In this document: positions 50,440 through 62,614 of the stretch, in pieces
Layout: every line of letters begins with the position of its first letter
Position numbering within the stretch: position 1 is the first letter of the stretch
Assembly: GCA_949752795.1 (NCBI GenBank)
Contig: CATKHW010000012.1
Coordinates: forward strand, 62,001-126,000
DNA: 64,000 nt
Direction: 5' to 3'
From: Hyperoodon ampullatus
Taxonomy: Eukaryota; Chordata; Mammalia; Artiodactyla; Ziphiidae
Translations under genes and position numbers: made by a program
Notes under the pieces: model-generated
Database searches by the model: none
Told to the model about the DNA's origin: nothing
Seen by the model: only the letters and a program-made list of their open reading frames with translations

Positions 50440-52179
50440 CAAGCAAGCGGGCAATGCAAACCTGCACTACAAAGAAGTATCACTTCCCACCGGTCAAAAG
50501 GGACATCCACAAAATGTGTAAGAACAAGAAAGGCAAGACAGGCCCTGGAGAACAGGGAGCCTTGTTATGCTGATGGGCGGGATGTAAATTGCCAACTGCC
50601 TCTCTGGAGGGGTGCATTCTGTTCCCTAAAACAAGTAAAGAACAGAGCTACAGAGCCAGGGGCACTACCAGTCTAGGGAATATACCTTGGGAAAACTGAA
50701 AATCAATAAGACAGAGCCACCCCAAAATTTAGGGCTGCACTGCATACAAGGACCTCAACTTGGATACACCTTAAGTATCCCAGAAAATATAAACATGGTT
50801 CAAAAAATTGTGGTACTTACGTACGATGGAATATCCCTCAGCCATGAAATCAATGTCATAAGACCAGTAGCAGCAAAATGGGTGGATTCAGGTACGATGA
50901 TTCTAAGTGAAATAAGTCACACAGAAAAAGAAACTTATCATAAGATATCACTTATGAAGATCCTGTAAACATGGCTACACTTGAACTGAGTTAGGAAAGA
51001 GAACAGTGTCTCACATTTAGAAAACACTCTTATACCTGCTTAAGGGGGAAGGAGAGGTGGGGTGATGCATAAAACCAGAGTTTGATATAAGCACAGGTAC
51101 CGTTCCAAAAACCAACTATGGAATAGACAAGACCTACACCGTCCTCAGTGAAAGGGACTCAAAACCCCATATTTCCCGCAGAGGAAAGTATCTGACTAGT
51201 AAGAATCTTAAAACCTATGTATTGATATGTCTCCGTAAGGGAATCAAGTGTGTCTAGACTGGCATAAACATGGCAGCGAGAATCAGCTCAAACCCACTAT
51301 AAAAAGGAATTTCAAAAACAAAACTAAAAAACTGGGAAATTCTTTACAATTCCTTCAGGGTCTCTGATGAAAGCTGGAATGACCCTATCTACAACGACAG
51401 CTGGATGTGGCTTAAGGAGGGACACTTGGGACTGAGACGATTGGTGAGATTGGGTGAGCAAATGCAGACCCTTTAAAGCAATAATGCATGGCACCCATTT
51501 CATGGGTCCGAACTCTCCAGGTTGAAGGGAATATTACTACAGCTATAACATGTGCGGGAAACCTAGGGAACGGACACACTGTGAATACGAAAGGTTTCTA
51601 AAACTCCACGCATAGTCCCTCTCCTGGTGCTCCGGTTTGACTTTCCGTCTGCTTTACTATCAACCTCCCAACTTGGAGAGACAGCCCCTTTAACCTCTTG
51701 GTTCGCACAGGTTGCCAATTTGGCAGAGGATGAAAGGGAAGAGGGAGAACCAATGAGAGAGTAGCTGTTAGGAATTTGGACGGGCACATATCACTGTAAT
51801 TTCCCGGCAGGAAAAAGAATTAACCAAATTCTCAGCCACCCACCGGGAACCAGTATAGTTCCTGAACCAAAATTTTGGACTTGCGGTCAGCTCACCAAAA
51901 ACGAGTTGAAAAATGGAGCTCAGGGGCACAGCAATTCACAAACTGGCCGAGTAATAAAGGACAACTATCGTCCAAAAATCTGTTGAGGGAAGGCAACGAG
52001 GCGGACTTGAAAGCGAGGCAGAATAGCAGGAAACAGATTTCAAGAGGTACGTTGGAATCGCCTTTAAAGCACAGGAAGAGGGGCACAACTTCGACAATGA
52101 TGCACTTGGCCAAAAAGGGGCATATGCGTTTTCTCCTGAATATATTCAGGAGAAAACGCATACGCCCTTTTTGGCCAAG
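50440..52179 (+). repeat. Satellite monomer M30 (1740 bp)
   Basis: One of two 1740-bp copies: the left arm of P30 has one extra G (GGGG at 52117-52120) plus the M23-type A. Partner of M32 (GGCTTAAGG, ATAGTTCC). The octamer-like site is altered to ATGCAAAC near 50454. Private AAAACTAAAAAAC near 51319. Confidence 0.97.
52105..52179. repeat. Palindrome P30, left arm with +1 G
   Basis: GGGG replaces GGG at 52117-52120 and A replaces G two bases later. The same 75-bp form is in P32 (55584-55658). The insertion is the only length difference in the window. Confidence 0.93.
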
Positions 52180-53918
52180 CAAGCAAGCGGGCAATGCAAA
52201 TCTGCACTACAAAGAAGTATCACTTCCCACCGGTCAAAAGGGACATCCACAAAATGTGTAAGAACAAGAAAGGCAAGACAGGCCCTGGAGAACAGGGAGC
52301 CTTGTTATGCTGATGGGCGGGATGTAAATTGCCAACTGCCTCTCTGGAGGAGTGCATTCTGTTCCCTAAAACAAGTAAAGAACAGAGCTACAGAGCCAAG
52401 GGCACTACCAGTCTAGGGAATATACCTTGGGAAAACTGAAAATCAATAAGACAGAGCCAACCCAAAATTTAGGGCGGCACTGCATACAAGGACCTCAACT
52501 TGGATACACCTTAAGTATCCCAGAAAATATAAACATGGTTCAAAAAATTGTGGTACTTACGTACGATGGAATATCCCTCAGCCATGAAATCAATGTCATA
52601 AGACCAGTAGCAGCAAAATGGGTGGATTCAGGTACGATGATTCTAAGTGAAATAAGTCACACAGAAAAAGAAACTTATCATAAGATATCACTTATGAAGA
52701 TCCTGTAAACATGGCTACACTTGAACTGAGTTAGGAAAGAGAACAGTGTCTCACATTTAGAAAACACTCTTATACCTGCTTAAGGGGGAAGGAGAGGTGG
52801 GGTGATGCATAAAACCAGAGTTTGATATAAGCACAGGTACCGTTCCAAAAACCAACTATGGAATAGACAAGACCTACACCGTCCTCAGTGAAAGGGACTC
52901 AAAACCCCATATTTCCCGCAGAGGAAAATATCTGACTAGTAAGAATCTTAAAACCTATGTATTGATATGTCTCCGTAAGGGAAACAAGTGTATCTAGACT
53001 GGCATAAACATGGCAGCGAGAATCAGCTCAAACCCACTATAAAAAGGAATTTCAAAAACAAAACAAAAAAACTGGGAAATTCTTTACAATTCCTTCAGTG
53101 TCTCTGATGAAAGCTGGAATGACCCTATCTACAACGACAGCTGGATGTGGCATAAGGAGGGACACTTGGGACTGAGACGATTGGTGAGATTGGGTGAGCA
53201 AATGCAGACCCTTTAAAGCAATAATGCATGGCACCCATTCCATGGGTCCGAACTCTCCAGGTTGAAGGGAATATTACTACAGCTATAACATGTGCGGGAA
53301 ACCTAGAGAACGGACACACTGTGAATATGAAAGGATTCTAAAACTCAAGGAATAAACCCTCTCCTGGTGCTCCGGATTGACTTTCCGGCTGCTTTACTAT
53401 CAACCTCCCAACTTGGAGAGACAGCCCCTTTAACCTCTTGGTTCGCACAGGTTGCCAATTTGGCAGAGGATGAAAGGGAAGAGGGAGAACCAATGAGAGA
53501 GTAGCTGTTAGGCATTTGGACGGGCACATATCACTGTAATTTCCCGGCAGGAAGAAGAATTAACCAAATTCTCAGACACCCACCGGGAACCAGTATAGGT
53601 CCTGAACCAAAATTTTGGACTTGCGGTCAGCTCTCCAAAAACGAGTTGAAAAATGGAGCTCAGGGACACAGCAATTCACAAACTGGCCGAGTAATAAAGG
53701 ACAACTATCGTCCAAAAATCTGTTGAGGGAAGGCAACGAGGCGGACTTGAAAGCGAGGCAGAATAGCAGGAAACAGATTTCAAGAGGTACGTTGGAATCG
53801 CCTTTAAAGCACAGGAAGTGGGGCACAACTTCGACAATGATGCACTTGGCCAAAAAGGGCGTATGCGTTTTCTCCTGAATATATTCAGGAGAAAACGGAT
53901 ACGCCCTTTTTGGCCAAG
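52180..53918 (+). repeat. Satellite monomer M31
   Basis: Partner of M33 (GAAACAAGTGTATC, ATATGAAAGGATTC, GGAAGTGGGG). P31 has a right-arm mismatch at 53898. Confidence 0.97.
53845..53918. repeat. Palindrome P31 with a right-arm mismatch
   Basis: G instead of C at 53898, also in P33 at 57377. Confidence 0.93.
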
Positions 53919-55658
53919 CAAGCAAGCGGGCAATGCAAATCTGCACTACAAAGAAGTATCACTTCCCACCGGTCAAAAGGGACATCCACAAAATGTGTAA
54001 GAACAAGAAAGGCAAGACAGGCCCTGGAGAACAGGGAGCCTTGTTATGCTGATGGGCGGGATGTAAATTGCCAACTGCCTCTCTGGAGGAGTGCATTCTG
54101 TTCCCTAAAACAAGTAAAGAACAGAGCTACAGAGCCAGGGGCACTACCAGTCTAGGGAATATACCTTGGGAAAACTGAAAATCAATAAGACAGAGCCACC
54201 CCAAAATTTAGGGCTGCACTGCATACAAGGACCTCAACTTGGATACACCTTAAGTATCCCAGAAAATATAAACATGGTTCAAAAAATTGTGGTACTTACG
54301 TACGATGGAATATCCCTCAGCCATGAAATCAATGTCATAAGACCAGTAGCAGCAAAATGGGTGGATTCAGGTACGATGATTCTAAGTGAAATAAGTCACA
54401 CAGAAAAAGAAACTTATCATAAGATATCACTTATGAAGATCCTGTAAACATGGCTACACTTGAACTGAGTTAGGAAAGAGAACAGTGTCTCACATTTAGA
54501 AAACACTCTTATACCTGCTTAAGGGGGAAGGAGAGGTGGGGTGATGCATAAAACCAGAGTTTGATATAAGCACAGGTACCGTTCCAAAAACCAACTATGG
54601 AATAGACAAGACCTACACCGTCCTCAGTGAAAGGGACTCAAAACCCCATATTTCCCGCAGAGGAAAGTATCTGACTAGTAAGAATCTTAAAACCTATGTA
54701 TTGATATGTCTCCGTAAGGGAATCAAGTGTGTCTAGACTGGCATAAACATGGCAGCGAGAATCAGCTCAAACCCACTATAAAAAGGAATTTCAAAAACAA
54801 AACAAAAAAACTGGGAAATTCTTTACAATTCCTTCAGGGTCTCTGATGAAAGCTGGAATGACCCTATCTACAACGACAGCTGGATGTGGCTTAAGGAGGG
54901 ACACTTGGGACTGAGACGATTGGTGAGATTGGGTGAGCAAATGCAGACCCTTTAAAGCAATAATGCATGGCACCCATTTCATGGGTCCGAACTCTCCAGG
55001 TTGAAGGGAATATTACTACAGCTATAACATGTGCGGGAAACCTAGGGAACGGACACACTGTGAATACGAAAGGTTTCTAAAACTCCACGCATAGTCCCTC
55101 TCCTGGTGCTCCGGTTTGACTTTCCGTCTGCTTTACTATCAACCTCCCAACTTGGAGAGACAGCCCCTTTAACCTCTTGGTTCGCACAGGTTGCCAATTT
55201 GGCAGAGGATGAAAGGGAAGAGGGAGAACCAATGAGAGAGTAGCTGTTAGGAATTTGGACGGGCACATATCACTGTAATTTCCCGGCAGGAAAAAGAATT
55301 AACCAAATTCTCAGCCACCCACCGGGAACCAGTATAGTTCCTGAACCAAAATTTTGGACTTGCGGTCAGCTCACCAAAAACGAGTTGAAAAATGGAGCTC
55401 AGGGGCACAGCAATTCACAAACTGGCCGAGTAATAAAGGACAACTATCGTCCAAAAATCTGTTGAGGGAAGGCAACGAGGCGGACTTGAAAGCGAGGCAG
55501 AATAGCAGGAAACAGATTTCAAGAGGTACGTTGGAATCGCCTTTAAAGCACAGGAAGAGGGGCACAACTTCGACAATGATGCACTTGGCCAAAAAGGGGC
55601 ATATGCGTTTTCTCCTGAATATATTCAGGAGAAAACGCATACGCCCTTTTTGGCCAAG
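53919..55658 (+). repeat. Satellite monomer M32 (1740 bp)
   Basis: Partner of M30, with the same extra G in the left arm of P32 (55584-55658), so the insertion predates the duplication of this dimer. Confidence 0.97.
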
Positions 55659-57397
55659 CAAGCAAGCGGGCAATGCAAATCTGCACTACAAAGAAGTATC
55701 ACTTCCCACCGGTCAAAAGGGACATCCACAAAATGTGTAAGAACAAGAAAGGCAAGACAGGCCCTGGAGAACAGGGAGCCTTGTTATGCTGATGGGCGGG
55801 ATGTAAATTGCCAACTGCCTCTCTGGAGGAGTGCATTCTGTTCCCTAAAACAAGTAAAGAACAGAGCTACAGAGCCAAGGGCACTACCAGTCTAGGGAAT
55901 ATACCTTGGGAAAACTGAAAATCAATAAGACAGAGCCAACCCAAAATTTAGGGCGGCACTGCATACAAGGACCTCAACTTGGATACACCTTAAGTATCCC
56001 AGAAAATATAAACATGGTTCAAAAAATTGTGGTACTTACGTACGATGGAATATCCCTCAGCCATGAAATCAATGTCATAAGACCAGTAGCAGCAAAATGG
56101 GTGGATTCAGGTACGATGATTCTAAGTGAAATAAGTCACACAGAAAAAGAAACTTATCATAAGATATCACTTATGAAGATCCTGTAAACATGGCTACACT
56201 TGAACTGAGTTAGGAAAGAGAACAGTGTCTCACATTTAGAAAACACTCTTATACCTGCTTAAGGGGGAAGGAGAGGTGGGGTGATGCATAAAACCAGAGT
56301 TTGATATAAGCAGAGGTACCGTTCCAAAAACCAACTATGGAATAGACAAGACCTACACCGTCCTCAGTGAAAGGGACTCAAAACCCCATATTTCCCGCAG
56401 AGGAAAATATCTGACTAGTAAGAATCTTAAAACCTATGTATTGATATGTCTCCGTAAGGGAAACAAGTGTATCTAGACTGGCATAAACATGGCAGCGAGA
56501 ATCAGCTCAAACCCACTATAAAAAGGAATTTCAAAAACAAAACAAAAAAACTGGGAAATTCTTTACAATTCCTTCAGTGTCTCTGATGAAAGCTGGAATG
56601 ACCCTATCTACAACGACAGCTGGATGTGGCATAAGGAGGGACACTTGGGACTGAGACGATTGGTGAGATTGGGTGAGCAAATGCAGACCCTTTAAAGCAA
56701 TAATGCATGGCACCCATTCCATGGGTCCGAACTCTCCAGGTTGAAGGGAATATTACTACAGCTATAACATGTGCGGGAAACCTAGAGAACGGACACACTG
56801 TGAATATGAAAGGATTCTAAAACTCAAGGAATAAACCCTCTCCTGGTGCTCCGGATTGACTTTCCGGCTGCTTTACTATCAACCTCCCAACTTGGAGAGA
56901 CAGCCCCTTTAACCTCTTGGTTCGCACAGGTTGCCAATTTGGCAGAGGATGAAAGGGAAGAGGGAGAACCAATGAGAGAGTAGCTGTTAGGCATTTGGAC
57001 GGGCACATATCACTGTAATTTCCCGGCAGGAAGAAGAATTAACCAAATTCTCAGACACCCACCGGGAACCAGTATAGGTCCTGAACCAAAATTTTGGACT
57101 TGCGGTCAGCTCTCCAAAAACGAGTTGAAAAATGGAGCTCAGGGACACAGCAATTCACAAACTGGCCGAGTAATAAAGGACAACTATCGTCCAAAAATCT
57201 GTTGAGGGAAGGCAACGAGGCGGACTTGAAAGCGAGGCAGAATAGCAGGAAACAGATTTCAAGAGGTACGTTGGAATCGCCTTTAAAGCACAGGAAGTGG
57301 GGCACAACTTCGACAATGATGCACTTGGCCAAAAAGGGCGTATGCGTTTTCTCCTGAATATATTCAGGAGAAAACGGATACGCCCTTTTTGGCCAAG
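55659..57397 (+). repeat. Satellite monomer M33
   Basis: Partner of M31. AGCAGAGG near 56310 is shared with M29 but absent from M31. P33 has the same right-arm mismatch as P31 (57377). Confidence 0.97.
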
Positions 57398-59136
57398 CAA
57401 GCAAGCGGGCAATGCAAATCTGCACTACAAAGAAGTATCACTTCCCACCGGTCAAAAGGGACATCCACAAAATGTGTAAGAACAAGAAAGGCAAGACAGG
57501 CCCTGGAGAACAGGGAGCCTTGTTATGCTGATGGGCGGGATGTAAATTGCCAACTGCCTCTCTGGAGGAGTGCATTCTGTTCCCTAAAACAAGTAAAGAA
57601 CAGAGCTACAGAGCCAGGGGCACTACCAGTCTAGGGAATATACCTTGGGAAAACTGAAAATCAATAAGACAGAGCCACCCCAAAATTTAGGGCTGCACTG
57701 CATACAAGGACCTCAACTTGGATACACCTTAAGTATCCCAGAAAATATAAACATGGTTCAAAAAATTGTGGTACTTACGTACGATGGAATATCCCTCAGC
57801 CATGAAATCAATGTCATAAGACCAGTAGCAGCAAAATGGGTGGATTCAGGTACGATGATTCTAAGTGAAATAAGTCACACAGAAAAAGAAACTTATCATA
57901 AGATATCACTTATGAAGATCCTGTAAACATGGCTACACTTGAACTGAGTTAGGAAAGAGAACAGTGTCTCACATTTAGAAAACACTCTTATACCTGCTTA
58001 AGGGGGAAGGAGAGGTGGGGTGATGCATAAAACCAGAGTTTGATATAAGCACAGGTACCGTTCCAAAAACCAACTATGGAATAGACAAGACCTACACCGT
58101 CCTCAGTGAAAGGGACTCAAAACCCCATATTTCCCGCAGAGGAAAATATCTGACTATTAAGAATCTTAAAACCTATGTATTGATATGTCTCCGTAAGGGA
58201 AACAAGTGTGTCTAGACTGGCATAAACATGGCAGCGAGAATCAGCTCAAACCCACTATAAAAAGGAATTACAAAAACAAAACAAAAAAACTGGGAAATTC
58301 TTTACAATTCCTTCAGGGTCTCTGATGAAAGCTGGAATGACCCTATCTACAATGACAGCTGGATGTGGCATAAGGAGGGACACTTGGGACTGAGACGATT
58401 GGTGAGATTGGGTGAGCAAATGCAGACCCTTTAAAGCAATAATGCATGGCACCCATTCCATGGGTCCGAACTCTCCAGGTTGAAGGGAATATTACTACAG
58501 CTATAACATGTGCTGGAAACCTAGGGAACGGACACACTGTGAATACGAAAGATTTCTAAAACTCCACGCATAGTCCCTCTCCTGGTGCTCCGGTTTGACT
58601 TTCCGTCTGCTTTACTATCAACCTCCCAACTTGGAGAGACAGCCCCTTTAACATCTTGGTTCGCACAGGTTGCCAATTTGGCAGAGGATGAAAGGGAAGA
58701 GGGAGAACCAATGAGAGAGTAGCTGTTAGGCATTTGGACGGGCACATATCACTGTAATTTCCCGGCAGGAAGAAGAATTAACCAAATTCTCAGCCACCCA
58801 CCGGGAACCAGTATAGGTCCTGAACCAAAATTTTGGACTTGCGGTCAGCTCACCAAAAACGAGTTGAAAAATGGAGCTCAGGGGCACAGCAATTCACAAA
58901 CTGGCCGAGTAATAAAGGACAACTATCGTCCAAAAATCTGTTGAGGGAAGGCAACGAGGCGGACTTGAAAGCGAGGCAGAATAGCAGGAAACAGATTTCA
59001 AGAGGTACGTTGGAATCGCCTTTAAAGCACAGGAAGAGGGGCACAACTTCGACAATGATGCACTTGGCCAAAAAGGGCGTATGCGTTTTCTCCTGAATAT
59101 ATTCAGGAGAAAACGCATACGCCCTTTTTGGCCAAG
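57398..59136 (+). repeat. Satellite monomer M34
   Basis: Partner of M36: GACTATTAAG near 58152, GAAACAAG, GGAATTAC, AATGACAGC, GTGCTGG, AAAGATTT. P34 is perfect. Confidence 0.97.
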
Positions 59137-60875
59137 CAAGCAAGCGGGCAATGCAAATCTGCACTACAAAGAAGTATCACTTCCCACCGGTCAAAAGGGA
59201 CATCCACAAAATGTGTAAGAACAAGAAAGGCAAGACAGGCCCTGGAGAACAGGGAGCCTTGTTATGCTGATGGGCGGGATGTAAATTGCCAACTGCCTCT
59301 CTGGAGGAGTGCATTCTGTTCCCTAAAACAAGTAAAGAACAGAGCTACAGAGCCAAGGGCACTACCAGTCTAGGGAATATACCTTGGGAAAACTGAAAAT
59401 CAATAAGACAGAGCCACCCCAAAATTTAGGGCTGCACTGCATACAAGGACCTCAACTTGGATACACCTTAAGTATCCCAGAAAATATAAACATGGTTCAA
59501 AAAATTGTGGTACTTACGTACGATGGAATATCCCTCAGCCATGAAATCAATGTCATAAGACCAGTAGCAGCAAAATGGGTGGATTCAGGTACGATGATTC
59601 TAAGTGAAATAAGTCACACAGAAAAAGAAACTTATCATAAGATATCACTTATGAAGATCCTGTAAACATGGCTACACTTGAACTGAGTTAGGAAAGAGAA
59701 CAGTGTCTCACATTTAGAAAACACTCTTATACCTGCTTAAGGGGGAACGAGAGGTGGGGTGATGCATAAAACAAGAGTTTGATATAAGCACAGGTACCGT
59801 TCCAAAAACCAACTATGGAATAGACAAGACCTACACCGTCCTCAGTGAAAGGGACTCAAAACCCCATATTTCCCGCAGAGGAAAATATCTGACTAGTAAG
59901 AATCTTAAAACCTATGTATTGATATGTCTCCGTAAGGGAATCAAGTGTGTCTAGACTGGCATAAACATGGCAGCGAGAATCAGCTCAAACCCACTATAAA
60001 AAGGAATTTCAAAAACAAAACAAAAAAACTGGGAAATTCTTTACAATTCCTTCAGGGTCTCTGATGAAAGCTGGAATGACCCTATCTACAACGACAGCTG
60101 GATGTGGCATAAGGAGGGACACTTGGGACTGAGACGATTGGTGAGATTGGGTGAGCAAATGCAGACCCTTTAAAGCAATAATGCATGGCACCCATTCCAT
60201 GGGTCCGAACTCTCCAGGTTGAAGGGAATATTACTACAGCTATAACATGTGCAGGAAACCTAGAGAACGGACACACTGTGAATACGAAAGGTTTCTAAAA
60301 CTCCACGCATAGTCCCTCTCCTGGTGCTCCGGTTTGACTTTCCGTCTGCTTTACTATCAACCTCCCAACTTGGAGAGACAGCCCCTTTAACCTCTTGGTT
60401 CGCACAGGTTGCCAATTTGGCAGAGGATGAAAGGGAAGAGGGAGAACCAATGAGAGAGTAGCTGTTAGGCATTTGGACGGGCACATATCACTGTAATTTC
60501 CCGGCAGGAAGAAGAATTAACCAAATTCTCAGCCACCCACCGGGAACCAGTATAGGTCCTGAACCAAAATTTTGGACTTGCGGTCAGCTCACCAAAAACG
60601 AGTTGAAAAATGGAGCTCAGGGGCACAGCAATTCACAAACTGGCCGAGTAATAAAGGACAACTATCGTCCAAAAATCTGTTGAGGGAAGGCAACGAGGCG
60701 GACTTGAAAGCGAGGCAGAATAGCAGGAAACAGATTTCAAGAGGTACGTTGGAATCGCCTTTAAAGCACAGGAAGAGGGGCACAACTTCGACAATGATGC
60801 ACTTGGCCAAAAAGGGCGTATGCGTTTTCTCCTGAATATATTCAGGAGAAAACGCATACGCCCTTTTTGGCCAAG
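59137..60875 (+). repeat. Satellite monomer M35
   Basis: Carries the M13 haplotype (GGGGAACGAG near 59744, AACAAGAG near 59770, GTGCAGG, CTCCACGC) and is the partner of M37. P35 is perfect. Confidence 0.97.
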
Positions 60876-62614
60876 CAAGCAAGCGGGCAATGCAAATCTG
60901 CACTACAAAGAAGTATCACTTCCCACCGGTCAAAAGGGACATCCACAAAATGTGTAAGAACAAGAAAGGCAAGACAGGCCCTGGAGAACAGGGAGCCTTG
61001 TTATGCTGATGGGCGGGATGTAAATTGCCAACTGCCTCTCTGGAGGAGTGCATTCTGTTCCCTAAAACAAGTAAAGAACAGAGCTACAGAGCCAGGGGCA
61101 CTACCAGTCTAGGGAATATACCTTGGGAAAACTGAAAATCAATAAGACAGAGCCACCCCAAAATTTAGGGCTGCACTGCATACAAGGACCTCAACTTGGA
61201 TACACCTTAAGTATCCCAGAAAATATAAACATGGTTCAAAAAATTGTGGTACTTACGTACGATGGAATATCCCTCAGCCATGAAATCAATGTCATAAGAC
61301 CAGTAGCAGCAAAATGGGTGGATTCAGGTACGATGATTCTAAGTGAAATAAGTCACACAGAAAAAGAAACTTATCATAAGATATCACTTATGAAGATCCT
61401 GTAAACATGGCTACACTTGAACTGAGTTAGGAAAGAGAACAGTGTCTCACATTTAGAAAACACTCTTATACCTGCTTAAGGGGGAAGGAGAGGTGGGGTG
61501 ATGCATAAAACCAGAGTTTGATATAAGCACAGGTACCGTTCCAAAAACCAACTATGGAATAGACAAGACCTACACCGTCCTCAGTGAAAGGGACTCAAAA
61601 CCCCATATTTCCCGCAGAGGAAAATATCTGACTATTAAGAATCTTAAAACCTATGTATTGATATGTCTCCGTAAGGGAAACAAGTGTGTCTAGACTGGCA
61701 TAAACATGGCAGCGAGAATCAGCTCAAACCCACTATAAAAAGGAATTACAAAAACAAAACAAAAAAACTGGGAAATTCTTTACAATTCCTTCAGGGTCTC
61801 TGATGAAAGCTGGAATGACCCTATCTACAATGACAGCTGGATGTGGCATAAGGAGGGACACTTGGGACTGAGACGATTGGTGAGATTGGGTGAGCAAATG
61901 CAGACCCTTTAAAGCAATAATGCATGGCACCCATTCCATGGGTCCGAACTCTCCAGGTTGAAGGGAATATTACTACAGCTATAACATGTGCTGGAAACCT
62001 AGGGAACGGACACACTGTGAATACGAAAGATTTCTAAAACTCCACGCATAGTCCCTCTCCTGGTGCTCCGGTTTGACTTTCCGTCTGCTTTACTATCAAC
62101 CTCCCAACTTGGAGAGACAGCCCCTTTAACATCTTGGTTCGCACAGGTTGCCAATTTGGCAGAGGATGAAAGGGAAGAGGGAGAACCAATGAGAGAGTAG
62201 CTGTTAGGCATTTGGACGGGCACATATCACTGTAATTTCCCGGCAGGAAGAAGAATTAACCAAATTCTCAGCCACCCACCGGGAACCAGTATAGGTCCTG
62301 AACCAAAATTTTGGACTTGCGGTCAGCTCACCAAAAACGAGTTGAAAAATGGAGCTCAGGGGCACAGCAATTCACAAACTGGCCGAGTAATAAAGGACAA
62401 CTATCGTCCAAAAATCTGTTGAGGGAAGGCAACGAGGCGGACTTGAAAGCGAGGCAGAATAGCAGGAAACAGATTTCAAGAGGTACGTTGGAATCGCCTT
62501 TAAAGCACAGGAAGAGGGGCACAACTTCGACAATGATGCACTTGGCCAAAAAGGGCGTATGCGTTTTCTCCTGAATATATTCAGGAGAAAACGCATACGC
62601 CCTTTTTGGCCAAG
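60876..62614 (+). repeat. Satellite monomer M36
   Basis: Partner of M34, with no difference noticed by eye. P36 is perfect. Confidence 0.97.

Larger units (their letters stand above)
50440..57397 (+). repeat. Dimeric higher-order repeat M30M31 / M32M33
   Basis: Period 3479 bp. M30/M32 share the extra G, GGCTTAAGG and ATAGTTCC. M31/M33 share the P31 mismatch and GGAAGTGGGG. Confidence 0.9.
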
